From the NCBI GenBank assembly GCA_001874325.1, contig MPCW01000007.1, positions 81,673 through 145,672 of the forward strand: a stretch of 64,000 nt of DNA, written 5' to 3'. Of this stretch, positions 17,981 through 26,873 are shown in pieces. Position numbers and translations under genes: made by a program. The DNA is from Flavobacterium sp. MedPE-SWcel. GTDB lineage: Bacteria; Bacteroidota; Bacteroidia; Flavobacteriales; Flavobacteriaceae. The first letter of the stretch is position 1. Each line of letters starts with the position of its first letter. The notes under the pieces were generated by a model. It was given only the letters and a program-made list of their open reading frames with translations, was not told the DNA's origin and did not search any database.

Positions 17981-18838
17981 CTAAAGTACATTAAGCACTT
18001 GTTCTTTTATTTTTTCTAGCTCGTCCTTCATTTGCACTACTAGCTTTTGCATTTGTGCATGGTTTGCTTTAGAGCCCATAGTATTTATTTCGCGACCCAT
18101 TTCTTGTGTAATAAAGCCAAGCTTACGCCCATTGGCTTCTTTACCGTCTAGGGTTTCGATAAAGTAGTTTAGATGATTTTCTAAACGTACTTTCTCTTCT
18201 GTAATATCCATTTTTTCTAGGTAGTAAATTAACTCCTGTTCAAAACGGTTTTCGTCTACATTTACCTTTAGCTCGTCTATAGCGGTTTGTAGCTTTGTTT
18301 TTACATTCTCGATACGTTCGCCATCGTGTGCCACGGTTGCATCCATTAATGCTTTAATGTTAGCTATACGGGCTACAAAGTCTTTTTGTAGTGCTGCTCC
18401 TTCGCTTACACGAAAGCTTTGTATGTTTACTAATGCTTCGTCTACTACGCTTTGTATTTCTTTCCAGTCGTTTTCGTCTATCTCCTCACGCTCTGTTTTT
18501 AAAGCATCGGGCATACGTACTGCCATTTTTAACAACTCAGTATCGTCAGCATCTACTACTTCGCGAAGCTGATTGATATACTGCATTACAACAGGTGCAT
18601 TTACTTTAGATGAGGTTTCTTCGCCTGTAACTTCTACAAAAAGCGAAAAGTCTACTTTACCTCTACTTAGTTTTTTTGCTACTTGGTTACGTAGTCCTAA
18701 TTCCATTTCACGAAAAACCGAAGGCATTCTACAATTAAGGTCTAGCCCTTTGCTGTTTAACGATTTAATTTCGACAGTAACTTTTTTGTTTGGCAATTGC
18801 AACGATGCTTTACCAAAACCCGTCATGGATTGTATCAT
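17981..18838 (-). CDS. yicC: YicC-family endoribonuclease
   Basis: 285 aa. The start MIQSMTGFGKA, the RGKVDFSLFVEVT segment (about 60-72) and the C-terminal FITQEMGREINTMGSKANHA (about 242-261) are diagnostic of YicC/YloC. E. coli YicC is an endoribonuclease involved in sRNA (RyhB) turnover; the conserved acidic and His residues of the C-terminal part are present. First gene of the yicC-gmk-(abiC-like)-nadD unit, with a -7 box TAACTTTG at 18857-18864. Confidence 0.93.
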   Translation of the reverse strand: MIQSMTGFGKASLQLPNKKVTVEIKSLNSKGLDLNCRMPSVFREMELGLRNQVAKKLSRGKVDFSLFVEVTGEETSSKVNAPVVMQYINQLREVVDADDTELLKMAVRMPDALKTEREEIDENDWKEIQSVVDEALVNIQSFRVSEGAALQKDFVARIANIKALMDATVAHDGERIENVKTKLQTAIDELKVNVDENRFEQELIYYLEKMDITEEKVRLENHLNYFIETLDGKEANGRKLGFITQEMGREINTMGSKANHAQMQKLVVQMKDELEKIKEQVLNVL

Positions 18839-18856
18839 GTAAAAAATTTAGAAGCA

Positions 18857-18864
18857 CAAAGTTA
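18857..18864 (-). promoter_or_regulatory. -7 box (TAACTTTG) of the yicC-gmk-nadD unit
   Basis: Minus-strand TAACTTTG 18 bp before the yicC ATG, fitting TAnnTTTG. Confidence 0.5.
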
Positions 18865-18964
18865 AGAAAAAAATGGTGGTAGAGTAGTTCACTTTAAAAA
18901 GGTTATAGAATCCCAAAAGAATAAAATCATTTACTCTAACATGAGTATTCTTTGTTAAAGTACA

Positions 18965-19660
18965 TTATCGTTTAACTGTAAGATCTTTCAAGAACTTACT
19001 AACTTCATCTATACAAACTATAATATAATCTTTTTCCAACTCAATTCTATAACTTTCTGATGCATTCTCTTTTATTAAGGAATACGTTTTTTTATTCTCT
19101 AAAGAACGTAACTTTCCATGTGTATCTTCATCTGAAAACTTACCCTGTGAATGAGTTATTTTATTTCTTAAAACTTTAAGGTTTTTAATAAACCCCCAAC
19201 GCTTCTGATCTAATTCAACAATATTAAGTTTTATTGAATTTTTATAAAAGTCTTTGAATTTTTCAAGTTCATTATTACCTTTTATATCTTTAAACCTTAC
19301 CCCTTCTTCAAGTCCTACAGAGTACATTTCACATTGTTTAGTAAGGTATAATTCCATAAAAGAATACAATTGTATGATTATTGACTGCCTTAATCTCTGC
19401 TTAAAATGAAAATCATATTGAGCTCTGTTATACGTGTACTGTATAAAATTATCTATAAATGTTTTAACTTCGGATTCTCCTTTTTTAGTATCCATATTAA
19501 AAGAAACTGAATCAGGCATAACATTCTCTAGTCTTTCAATCTCCCTTTTAATGTTTTCTTCACCAAACTGTAGGAAACTTTTTAGAATAGCAGCATTACC
19601 TTCAATCTCAAGGTGTGAGTCATTAAACAGTGAGTCATCTGATGTTTGTATAGCAGTCAT
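18965..19660 (-). CDS. HEPN-like protein (candidate RNase)
   Basis: 231 aa from ATG at 19660 (a TTG two codons earlier also opens the frame). Mostly helical and charged. The segment LKVLRNKITHSQGKF contains R-N-K-I-T-H, the Rx4-6H motif (RNxxxH form) of HEPN ribonucleases at about residues 165-170, preceded by a long helix with SIIIQLYSFMELYLTKQCE (about 93-111), as in RiboL-PSP-HEPN and MAE_28990-type proteins. HEPN proteins are often toxins or phage-defence RNases. There is no obvious antitoxin next to it. The motif is seen; the activity is inferred. Confidence 0.7.
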   Translation of the reverse strand: MTAIQTSDDSLFNDSHLEIEGNAAILKSFLQFGEENIKREIERLENVMPDSVSFNMDTKKGESEVKTFIDNFIQYTYNRAQYDFHFKQRLRQSIIIQLYSFMELYLTKQCEMYSVGLEEGVRFKDIKGNNELEKFKDFYKNSIKLNIVELDQKRWGFIKNLKVLRNKITHSQGKFSDEDTHGKLRSLENKKTYSLIKENASESYRIELEKDYIIVCIDEVSKFLKDLTVKR

Positions 19661-19686
19661 ATTCAATAAGTAATTAACAAAGTTAA

Positions 19687-20586
19687 CTAAATATTTTGCG
19701 AACCATTCTTTACTGGTCGTGTTACTAAATATACTCCTGCAAATATTAATACTGCCGATAGTACTTTTACAGTATCAAGATGATCTTTACCTAAACCTAT
19801 GGCAAACAGGGTTGCAAAGAATGGTTGCAGGTACATAAACACAGCTACTATGGTAGGTTTTAGCTCTTTCATAGATAGCAGGTTGAGCAGGTAAGTAAGG
19901 AAAGTAGATATTACTACTACAAAACCTACTTTTATATAAATATTGGTAGGCATTATTGCCCAGTTTACGGCTTCGAGCTGCTCCCAACCAAAGGGTAATA
20001 CCATAATGAACCCAAAAAGGTATATCCACTTTACAAAGGCAAAGGCATTGTACTTGTCCATTAGTTTTTTAACCAAGATGAGGTACAAACCGTAAGACAC
20101 TGCATTTACAAAAACCAAGAAGTTACCCCAAAGGGCATTTTCGCCTACGCTTACTGATTTACCGTAAAGTATTAGTACTACTGTACCTACTAGCCCTAGC
20201 ACGATACCGAGTCCTTTTTTACCCACGATTTTCTCTTTCATAATTATAGCCGAAAGTACGAGTACAATTATGGGTGTGGTTACCATTAATACCGATGCCA
20301 TTATGGGCGAGGTTTGGCTTAACCCCTCAAAAAATGTAAGCATATTGAATGCCACTCCAAAAAAGGCAGCAGCTATAATACGCGGAAAATCGGCGCGATC
20401 TATTTTTTCTTTTGTTACAAAAAAACCTACCAGCCAAAATAGTAGTGTAGAGATACCCACGCGAACGGCTATAAACCCAAAGGGTTTTACATAGGCAGGC
20501 ATAACGTCTTTGGCTACTGTAAAGGTTACACCATATATCATAGATACTAGTGTGGCAGCAATAAGGGCAAGGGTGCGTTTACTCAT
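19687..20586 (-). CDS. EamA/DMT-family transporter
   Basis: 299 aa with about ten membrane helices in two EamA halves (about 8-142 and 155-290). Typical landmarks are PFGFIAVRVGISTLLFWLVG (about 35-54), ASVLMVTTPIIVLVLSAIIM (about 96-115), and VAVFMYLQPFFATLFAIGLG (about 248-267). Such proteins export metabolites or drugs; the substrate cannot be read from sequence. Its first 8 bases overlap the end of the ArsC/Spx-type gene, so the two are translationally coupled. Confidence 0.9.
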   Translation of the reverse strand: MSKRTLALIAATLVSMIYGVTFTVAKDVMPAYVKPFGFIAVRVGISTLLFWLVGFFVTKEKIDRADFPRIIAAAFFGVAFNMLTFFEGLSQTSPIMASVLMVTTPIIVLVLSAIIMKEKIVGKKGLGIVLGLVGTVVLILYGKSVSVGENALWGNFLVFVNAVSYGLYLILVKKLMDKYNAFAFVKWIYLFGFIMVLPFGWEQLEAVNWAIMPTNIYIKVGFVVVISTFLTYLLNLLSMKELKPTIVAVFMYLQPFFATLFAIGLGKDHLDTVKVLSAVLIFAGVYLVTRPVKNGSQNI

Positions 20587-20935
20587 CTTGTAGGTGTGCT
20601 ATAGTAGCTTCGGTTACTTTTTTGCTGTTTCCTACAAATATGGTTTCGTTGTCTACTAGTACAGGGCGACTTAAAAAAGTGTAATGCTCTAGTATCAATT
20701 CTTTATAATCGGCTTCGGTAAGTGTTACATCTTTCAGTCCGCGTTGCTTGTATAGTGTTGCTCTACGGCTAAAAAGTGCTTCGTAGCTGCCTGCTAGGCG
20801 GTGCATCTCTTCGAGCTGTGCTACTGTTATAGGTTCTTTTTTTATGTCTTGCAATACAAACCCTTCGATGTTTGGTAACGATTTTATGATTCGCTTACAG
20901 GTATCGCAGGTTTTAAGGTAAAATATAGTTTTCAT
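20579..20935 (-). CDS. ArsC/Spx-family thioredoxin-fold protein
   Basis: 118 aa. Thioredoxin-fold start IFYLKTCDTCKRI with a CxxC pair (Cys10, Cys13), and SRPVLVDNETIFVGNSKKVTE-like C-terminal region with the RPV loop (about 89-91) of the ArsC family. It could be an arsenate reductase or, as commonly seen in Bacteroidota, an Spx-like redox protein of unknown target. It heads the two-gene unit with the EamA transporter and has a full consensus promoter (20961-20990). Confidence 0.88.
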   Translation of the reverse strand: MKTIFYLKTCDTCKRIIKSLPNIEGFVLQDIKKEPITVAQLEEMHRLAGSYEALFSRRATLYKQRGLKDVTLTEADYKELILEHYTFLSRPVLVDNETIFVGNSKKVTEATIAHLQDE

Positions 20936-20960
20936 GTTGTTTTCTTGCTAAAAAGTGGCA

Positions 20961-20990
20961 CAAAGGTAGTTGTAAACACACGAATATCAA
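20961..20990 (-). promoter_or_regulatory. Consensus Bacteroidota promoter of the ArsC/Spx-EamA unit
   Basis: Minus strand: TTG (20990-20988), 19 bp, then TACCTTTG (20968-20961). Both elements and spacing match the primary sigma consensus TTG-N17-23-TAnnTTTG. Confidence 0.75.
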
Positions 20991-21096
20991 AAGACAGGAA
21001 TAACTCATGTTGTGTTAATTGTTATTGGCTAAATTTAACATAGAAGGTGTATCGAAAAGCTGTATTTTTATATTCGAAAAAATCATTCAAACAATT

Positions 21097-21567
21097 ATGG
21101 AGACTACACAAACAGAAAATACGTTTACAATTGTTCGTAATAGCCGAAGATTATTCTCTACTTTTTTAGAAAAATATTCGCTAGAGGAGCTTAATAAAGT
21201 ACCTGAGGGATATAATAACAACATCATCTGGAACATTGGGCATATTATAGTAACGCAGCAGCGTATTGTATACTCACTTTCTGGGTTGCCAATGACAATT
21301 AGCGAAGAAATGGCTACTATGTACATGAAGGGTACTAAGCCTGAGCGCGATGTTACTGCGGATGAGGTTAAAGAAATAAAGGAGCTATTATTTAGTACTA
21401 TAGACCAAACTGAGGAAGATTTTAGAAAAGAAATTTTTGTAAACTACAAAGAGTATCCTACTTCTATTGGCTATACACTAACTAGTGCTAGAGAGAGTAT
21501 GGATTTTAATAACTACCATGAGGGGTTACACCTAGGGATTATAATGTCGTTACGTAAGTTTTTATAG
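21097..21567 (+). CDS. DinB-superfamily protein
   Basis: 156 aa from ATG at 21097; the frame is open from a TTG at 21019, but the extra 26 codons look non-coding. The four-helix DinB fold is indicated by the three metal-binding His positions: IWNIGHIIVTQQRIV with the first His (about 44), and NNYHEGLHLGIIMSLRKFL with HxxxH (about 138 and 142). DinB proteins are metal-dependent thiol transferases or hydrolases; the substrate is unknown. Single gene ending at a terminator. Confidence 0.88.
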   Translation: METTQTENTFTIVRNSRRLFSTFLEKYSLEELNKVPEGYNNNIIWNIGHIIVTQQRIVYSLSGLPMTISEEMATMYMKGTKPERDVTADEVKEIKELLFSTIDQTEEDFRKEIFVNYKEYPTSIGYTLTSARESMDFNNYHEGLHLGIIMSLRKFL

Positions 21568-21592
21568 TAAGCAGATCAAGATAGCAGTAATT

Positions 21593-21627
21593 AAAAAAGG
21601 CAGTAACTGAGTTACTGCCTTTTTTTA
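21593..21627. terminator. Bidirectional intrinsic terminator
   Basis: GGCAGTAAC-TGA-GTTACTGCC with A6 before and T8 after, between convergent genes ending at 21567 (+) and 21649 (-). Confidence 0.92.
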
Positions 21628-21648
21628 TATTTTATATATAACAGAGGG

Positions 21649-22056
21649 TTACTCTGCCATTACACCGTTTTTAAATATAACTGGTATCTCTTTAAAGTTG
21701 TCTTCGTTTATTCCGTTTGCTTTAAACACAAAGTTCTTGTCATAAAGTACTCCATCTTTAAAATAAGTAACCATAAAACTGTTGTTTAACGATAGTACTC
21801 CGTTTTCTACTAATTCTATACGAATAGCTGTTTCTTCTAACACCTCGGCAAAAACATGACGTAGCATAGATGTTTTACGCTCTTCGCCATTAATTATTCC
21901 TGATGCGTTAGATACTACTATAGCCGATTCTAGTTTTACACCTGTACCATTTACTAAATAAGTGTACCATGTATTTTCCTGAAAATCGTCGTTCCACTCT
22001 TTTAGTGCAACTACATATACATCTTTTACCTCAGGTATTTTTATATCCTTTTTCAT
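21649..22056 (-). CDS. Conserved flavobacterial hypothetical protein next to pheS
   Basis: 135 aa, soluble, no signal peptide. It begins MKKDIKIPEVKDVYVVAL and contains ERKTSMLRHVFAEV (about 59-72), LSLNNSFMVTYFKDG and FVFKANGINE. I remember similar proteins in many Flavobacteriia, sometimes named as phenylalanyl-tRNA synthetase subunit only because of the neighbour; nothing in the sequence supports that name. It starts 22 bp after the pheS stop and is very likely cotranscribed. Function unknown. Confidence 0.8.
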   Translation of the reverse strand: MKKDIKIPEVKDVYVVALKEWNDDFQENTWYTYLVNGTGVKLESAIVVSNASGIINGEERKTSMLRHVFAEVLEETAIRIELVENGVLSLNNSFMVTYFKDGVLYDKNFVFKANGINEDNFKEIPVIFKNGVMAE

Positions 22057-22078
22057 AACTCTGGTTAATGCTAGGCGA

Positions 22079-23098
22079 TTATATGTTTGATTTAAATTGC
22101 TCTAAGAAACGTACATCGTTTTCATAGAACATTCTAATATCACCTATCTGGTATTGTAGCATTGCTATACGCTCTACTCCCATACCAAATGCAAAACCAT
22201 TATATTTTTCTGGATCTATACCACAGTTCTTTAAAACATTAGGATCTACCATACCACAACCACCTATTTCTAACCAGCCTGTACCTTTTGTAATTCTGTA
22301 ATCTGTCTCTGTTTTAAGTCCCCAGTAAATATCAATTTCTGCACTAGGTTCTGTAAACGGAAAGTATGACGGGCGTAAACGTATTTTACTTTTCCCGAAC
22401 ATCTCTTTTGTAAAGTATAGTAATGTCTGCTTTAAGTCAGCAAACGATACGTTTTCATCTACATAAAGTCCTTCTATCTGGTGGAAAATACAGTGTGAAC
22501 GTGACGATATTGCCTCGTTACGGAATACTCTTCCTGGAGATATTGTACGGATAGGCGGTTTGTTGTCTTCCATATAACGCACCTGTACTGATGAGGTGTG
22601 CGTACGCAACAATACATCAGGATTGGTTTGTATAAAGAAGGTGTCTTGCATATCGCGCGCTGGGTGATACTCTGGCAGGTTTAATGCCGTAAAGTTATGC
22701 CAGTCATCTTCAACCTCTGGTCCTTCGGACACGTTGAAACCGATATTTGCAAAAATATCAATTATCTGATTTTTAATAATAGATATTGGGTGACGTGATC
22801 CTGTAGTAAAAGGTTCGCCCGGACGTGTTAAATCGCCATAAATACCTTTAGCCTCTTCTTTGCTTTCCATAGCTTCCTGTAAGGTTGCTACTTTTTCTTC
22901 GGCTGTTTTCTTTAGGGTATTAACTATTTGCCCAAACTCTTTCTTTTCTTCCTTAGGTACGTTTTTAAACTCGGCAAAAAAGTCATTAAGTATTCCTTTC
23001 TTTCCTAGGTATTTAATCCTGAAGGCTTCTAGTTCTTCTTTGCTTTGTGTGTCAAAAGCCTGTGCGTCGGCTATGCAACCTTTAATCTTGTCTATCAT
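22079..23098 (-). CDS. pheS: Phenylalanine-tRNA ligase alpha subunit
   Basis: 339 aa. Coiled-coil N-terminal tRNA-binding domain (about 1-85) followed by the class II catalytic core: [14 protein letters not shown] (about 103-116), the Phe/ATP-binding [14 protein letters not shown] (about 163-176), [12 protein letters not shown] with motif 2 Arg (about 187-198), and motif 3 [20 protein letters not shown] (about 304-323). It attaches Phe to tRNA-Phe together with PheT, whose gene is not in this window. A -7 box TAAATTTG lies at 23119-23126. Confidence 0.96.
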   Translation of the reverse strand: MIDKIKGCIADAQAFDTQSKEELEAFRIKYLGKKGILNDFFAEFKNVPKEEKKEFGQIVNTLKKTAEEKVATLQEAMESKEEAKGIYGDLTRPGEPFTTGSRHPISIIKNQIIDIFANIGFNVSEGPEVEDDWHNFTALNLPEYHPARDMQDTFFIQTNPDVLLRTHTSSVQVRYMEDNKPPIRTISPGRVFRNEAISSRSHCIFHQIEGLYVDENVSFADLKQTLLYFTKEMFGKSKIRLRPSYFPFTEPSAEIDIYWGLKTETDYRITKGTGWLEIGGCGMVDPNVLKNCGIDPEKYNGFAFGMGVERIAMLQYQIGDIRMFYENDVRFLEQFKSNI

Positions 23099-23193
23099 TG
23101 TTATTCAGTAAGAGTGTGCAAATTTAGGTTTTTTAAAAATATTATACCACCTATTTGTACTGTATAATTATACCCTTAATTCGGTAATTTTAT

Positions 23194-23550
23194 TTACTTT
23201 ATAATTCCTTTTTCTAAAAAATAATCTACAACAGCACCTTTCATTAATACACTTTGCTCTCCTGCTTTTAATGGTGGTAACTCTTCTTTTATGGTATAGT
23301 GTGGCCAACCTTGATCGTCAAAAAAGTCGAATTCATAATAACCATAGGGCTCTAGCAGCCTGCAAATTGCAATGTGCATTAGGTTTACTTTATCGTCTTT
23401 TTTAAATTTTCTTTTAAATTGCCCCAGTTCTTGTACGCCTATTAGGTAAATAATCGCATCGAGGTCTAACGTATCGCCATCGGCAAAACGGTTAGATAGT
23501 ATAGTTACAAGCTGATCCCAGCGTTCTTTTAATTGTTCGTCTCTAGACAT
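23194..23550 (-). CDS. Conserved flavobacterial hypothetical protein
   Basis: 118 aa, soluble and acidic: MSRDEQLKERWDQLVTILSNRF, LDLDAIIYLIGVQELGQFKRKFKKDDK (read in parts, about 28-54) and YGYYEFDFFDDQGWPHYT (about 71-88). No known domain that I can name, but the compact, conserved-looking composition and a -7 box TATCTTTG at 23569-23576 support a real gene. It is divergent from cvpA. Confidence 0.75.
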   Translation of the reverse strand: MSRDEQLKERWDQLVTILSNRFADGDTLDLDAIIYLIGVQELGQFKRKFKKDDKVNLMHIAICRLLEPYGYYEFDFFDDQGWPHYTIKEELPPLKAGEQSVLMKGAVVDYFLEKGIIK

Positions 23551-23611
23551 ATATTGTATTTATGGCGGCAAAGATAGTAAGTTGAAAGTTAATGCATCCC
23601 TTGTTTTTGTT

Positions 23612-23641
23612 TTGGATTATTGCAGGGGTAGTTTAACTTTG
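23612..23641 (+). promoter_or_regulatory. Consensus promoter directly abutting the cvpA start codon
   Basis: TTG (23612-23614), 19 bp, TAACTTTG (23634-23641). The cvpA ATG is at 23646, only 4 bp after the -7 box, so transcription should begin at or next to the start codon (leaderless mRNA). Confidence 0.75.
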
Positions 23642-23645
23642 CCTT

Positions 23646-24176
23646 ATGGCTATAATAGATATTATTTTAGGTGGTTTATTACTGTATGGTTTTATTCGTG
23701 GTGCATGGAAAGGTTTTTTCTCTGAGCTAGCATCGTTACTATCATTACTAATAGGGCTTTATGTTGCTATTACCTTTTCTGACTACGTGGGCGATGTACT
23801 TAGCGAGAACGTTTCGTGGGATCCTAAATATATTTCTATTACTGCTTTTGCTATTACTTTTATAGCTGTAGTAGTGGGTATTATACTACTGGGTAAGTTC
23901 TTTACCAAACTGGCTAGCTTTGCTATGCTAGGATGGCTTAATAAATTGCTTGGTGGTGTTTTTGGTTTTTTAAAGTGGGCTTTGCTACTAAGTGTGCTTT
24001 TAAACTTTTTTGTAAAGATTAATAGCGATAACCTTTTTGCCGATAAGAAAACGCTCGATAACTCTTGGTTTTTTTACCCAATAGTACAAGTATCTAGCAC
24101 TATTTTTCCTGTAATGGAAGAATGGTTTGTTGACATTAAAGATGATGTAATCGAGGGGCTTGATAAGAGTATTTAA
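23646..24176 (+). CDS. CvpA family membrane protein
   Basis: 176 aa with four membrane helices. The first segment IIDIILGGLLLYGFIRGAWKG (split at about 3-23) with the RGxxKGFFSELASL turn is the CvpA signature; KLLGGVFGFLKWALLLSVLL (about 101-120) is the conserved second half. E. coli CvpA is needed for colicin V production and bile-salt resistance; the molecular role is unresolved. The start codon is placed by the abutting promoter, which suggests leaderless translation. Confidence 0.9.
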   Translation: MAIIDIILGGLLLYGFIRGAWKGFFSELASLLSLLIGLYVAITFSDYVGDVLSENVSWDPKYISITAFAITFIAVVVGIILLGKFFTKLASFAMLGWLNKLLGGVFGFLKWALLLSVLLNFFVKINSDNLFADKKTLDNSWFFYPIVQVSSTIFPVMEEWFVDIKDDVIEGLDKSI

Positions 24177-24231
24177 TAAAACTATACATCCTGCGTTTGA
24201 AGCCTTGTAGGTATTGGTATTACGGAAGGGA

Positions 24232-24264
24232 GTAGATTGCTTCGTCGTGCCTCCTCGCAATGAC
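24232..24264. repeat. Dispersed CATTGCGAGG-type repeat
   Basis: The minus strand reads GTCATTGCGAGGAGGCACGA then CGAAGCAATCTACT. This is a known style of interspersed repeat near Flavobacterium genes; related to the hairpin repeat at 17906-17968. Its plus-strand frame gives a spurious SLRGGTTKQS-type peptide. Confidence 0.75.
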
Positions 24265-24283
24265 AATTATGGAAATCTACGGG

Positions 24284-25033
24284 TTACTTCAACTCTTTAA
24301 TAGCATCCTTTTCTATCCAGCCTTCTGTTTCGTCGGCAAGTTCAATTTTCTTGTAGTTACCTAATGTTTCTGTAACGTACACTTTGCTACCTTCGTGCAG
24401 TATAAAAGCATCTGGAGCGGTATCTCTTGGTTCGCTTTTTACCGAAACTACTTCTTCATATACTATAGCTGGTCGCTCTTTTGCTCCTTCAGACTTTACA
24501 AATACTGCCGAGAGTATTGCCACTATAATACCTAACAGCGTCATAAACATACCTACAAAAAAGACACGCTTTAGGGTTGTAGTACCTGCAAAGTAATACC
24601 CCACAAATAGTAATAAAAACAATATTGCGCCTACTACTGCACCCCATGCCCAAGCATCGTAATGGTAAGCTCCTGTAAAATTATATACCATTTTGCTAAA
24701 CCCTACCTCTGGCACGGCTTGTATATCGTCTATAGCCATTTTTTGGGCATAGCCTAGGTTTATGGTAGCATCTTTATAGTTAGGCTTTAATAATAATGCT
24801 TTTTCGTAGTTATAGATAGCGGGAGCTACACGGTTCATTTTATAATAAGCATTAGCAAGGTTAAAATACACCTCTGCCGACTCTTGTTTGTTCTCTAAAA
24901 CACTTTCATACTTTTTAGCTGCTTCGCTATACTTGCCATCGGTATATAATGTATTACCTTCTTCAAAAGCTGACTGTGCCCAACCTTGTGTAAAGCATAA
25001 AACTACTGTTAGTATATATAATAACTTTTTCAT
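24284..25033 (-). CDS. batE: BatE: TPR and SH3-like membrane protein
   Basis: 249 aa. Signal peptide (MKKLLYILTVVLCFTQGWAQ), two or three TPR units (about 21-105, for example AEVYFNLANAYYKMNRVAPA), two membrane helices (about 131-150 and 157-180) and a C-terminal bacterial SH3-like domain (HEGSKVYVTETLGNYKKIEL, about 214-233). This is the BatE layout of the Bacteroides aerotolerance operon. It is the last gene, 11 bp after batD. Confidence 0.9.
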   Translation of the reverse strand: MKKLLYILTVVLCFTQGWAQSAFEEGNTLYTDGKYSEAAKKYESVLENKQESAEVYFNLANAYYKMNRVAPAIYNYEKALLLKPNYKDATINLGYAQKMAIDDIQAVPEVGFSKMVYNFTGAYHYDAWAWGAVVGAILFLLLFVGYYFAGTTTLKRVFFVGMFMTLLGIIVAILSAVFVKSEGAKERPAIVYEEVVSVKSEPRDTAPDAFILHEGSKVYVTETLGNYKKIELADETEGWIEKDAIKELK

Positions 25034-25044
25034 GACTTGTACTA

Positions 25045-26805
25045 CTATATTTGCTTCTCTAATGCTGTTATTATACTCACTGCATTATCATAATCTTGTT
25101 GCATTGCCTCGCCCGATGATGGTGCATAACGTGCAAACTCGCAACTGTCCATTATTTTTATAAAATCAGTTATAGTTTCTGGAGTTGCATTACGCGCCGA
25201 TAACAGCTCTTGTATGTTCTCCTTTTCCATTTCTGATGTTTCTATACTCAACTTAGCTTTTAAGAAATTATGTAATGCTTTTTCTAATGCTACATAAAAC
25301 GGTTCTTTATCGCCTAAGTGCTTTTTAGCTTCAGATAGATACTTTTTAGCTAGCTTGTTGTTCTTTCTTATTTTATTACCTGCAACATCGTTATCTCTGG
25401 CTTGCTTTTGTTTTTTAAGTAACATTATAACGGGTATAAGTAAGAATGGTACTAGCAGTAGTATATAGAACAGTGTTGACCCAAAGAAGTCTTTTCTGTT
25501 TACTGATCGTAAGTTTGTTTTGAGCGATACAAAACGGAATTGCTCTGTAGTTTTTACAGCTTGTTTTTGAGTTCCTGATGTTGTAGTATCGGCATTTGCT
25601 GATGCGTTATCAGGTACATCTAGCACATCGACCATTATCTCCTCTGACGTGATTGTATTATAATTACCTGTTTTAGGGTTAAAGTAAGTAAACGACATTG
25701 GTTTTATAGGGTACTTACCTTTGTTTTGCGGAATTATAGCATATACATCGGTTATACTACCTTTCATGCCCGATAGTGGTGTCGCTACATCTTCGTTATG
25801 CTCTGGGTCGTACATTTCTAATGCCGATGGCACTACTGGTTTAGGTAAATTAAATAGTTTTAAATTCCCTTTACCTGATACCTTAACTGTTAATTGTAAC
25901 GACTCGCCATTACTTAGTGTAGTTTTAGATGGTTTTGCTTGGAAAGAGAAATCTCCTACAGCTCCACTAAAATCTTCTGGTTTACCATTTTCTGGTAACG
26001 GCTTTACATTTATGATTCTAGAACCTGATGTTTTTACTTTTGTAGTTTGCCCCATTACTGGTCGCCCAAAATAATCGCGTCTTCCCGTGGGTACATCAAT
26101 GGTAAGCTCTAGGCTTAATGGCCCTATTTCTAGTTTACCGCTTTTTTGCGGATATAATACCACTTTTTTAAGCTCTATAGCACGGTAGCTCTCTCCTTTA
26201 TAAGTTACCTGTCGTACTGTGCTGTTTGGTATCTTAATATCTTGATTCCAAAAATCACTAAACTGAGGAACATCTACCTGTCGTGTACCACGTAAACTTT
26301 CGTTTTGACCAACATATAGTTTATAAACTACACTTATAGGTTCGTTTATATAAGGGTTACTCTTGCTTACCTCGGCTACTACATGTATATCTTTCCCTGC
26401 GTTTTGGGCTAGGGCTGCGGCAGGGTCGTTTGGTTTTGCTACCGCTCTTCCTACTGTAATTTTAAACGGTGTCGTTTTATAGGTTTTACCCTCTACCTCT
26501 ATACTGGCTTGCCCAACAGTAAAAACACCCTTTATTGTAGGGGTAAGTACATAAGTATAGGTTTTAGTAAAAGTTCTTTTACGATTAGTACCCCAAGAGT
26601 TACTTATGGTTTGACTAGGCCCTGCTGCCTTAAACCCTCTAAAAGAAGGTGGCACAAAATTGTCGCCATCTGCGCTCATTTTAAATTCTACACGTAGCCT
26701 TTCGTTTACACCAACTTTTGTTCTACTTGGTGTAGCCGTAAATGTTACCTGAGCAGAGATGCCTTGCAGGCAAAATAAAACTAATAGTACTATGTATTTC
26801 TTCAT
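25045..26805 (-). CDS. batD: BatD family protein
   Basis: 586 aa. Signal peptide (MKKYIVLLVLFCLQGISA), then tandem beta-sandwich BatD repeats: VTFTATPSRTKVGVNERLRV at the start, NAGKDIHVVAEVSKSNPYINE (around 134-155, read in two parts) and FSFQAKPSKTTLSNGESLQL (around 285). A membrane helix (about 441-463) and a charged cytosolic tail with a TPR-like helical part follow. BatD is a large periplasmic protein anchored in the inner membrane; its biochemical role is unknown, but it works with the VWA proteins BatA and BatB. Confidence 0.92.
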   Translation of the reverse strand: MKKYIVLLVLFCLQGISAQVTFTATPSRTKVGVNERLRVEFKMSADGDNFVPPSFRGFKAAGPSQTISNSWGTNRKRTFTKTYTYVLTPTIKGVFTVGQASIEVEGKTYKTTPFKITVGRAVAKPNDPAAALAQNAGKDIHVVAEVSKSNPYINEPISVVYKLYVGQNESLRGTRQVDVPQFSDFWNQDIKIPNSTVRQVTYKGESYRAIELKKVVLYPQKSGKLEIGPLSLELTIDVPTGRRDYFGRPVMGQTTKVKTSGSRIINVKPLPENGKPEDFSGAVGDFSFQAKPSKTTLSNGESLQLTVKVSGKGNLKLFNLPKPVVPSALEMYDPEHNEDVATPLSGMKGSITDVYAIIPQNKGKYPIKPMSFTYFNPKTGNYNTITSEEIMVDVLDVPDNASANADTTTSGTQKQAVKTTEQFRFVSLKTNLRSVNRKDFFGSTLFYILLLVPFLLIPVIMLLKKQKQARDNDVAGNKIRKNNKLAKKYLSEAKKHLGDKEPFYVALEKALHNFLKAKLSIETSEMEKENIQELLSARNATPETITDFIKIMDSCEFARYAPSSGEAMQQDYDNAVSIITALEKQI

Positions 26806-26873
26806 TATTCTTTTAATTCCTTAATCTGAACAATATTTTATTTTTCAAATTAGTCGCAACAAATATATAACTG

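Noticed and set aside
21649..22056. Phenylalanyl-tRNA synthetase subunit
   Set aside because: Adjacent to pheS but with none of the synthetase motifs; kept as a hypothetical protein.
24000..24266. Minus-strand frame starting MSLRGGTTKQS
   Set aside because: The start is a translated dispersed repeat and the rest is antisense to cvpA; not a gene.
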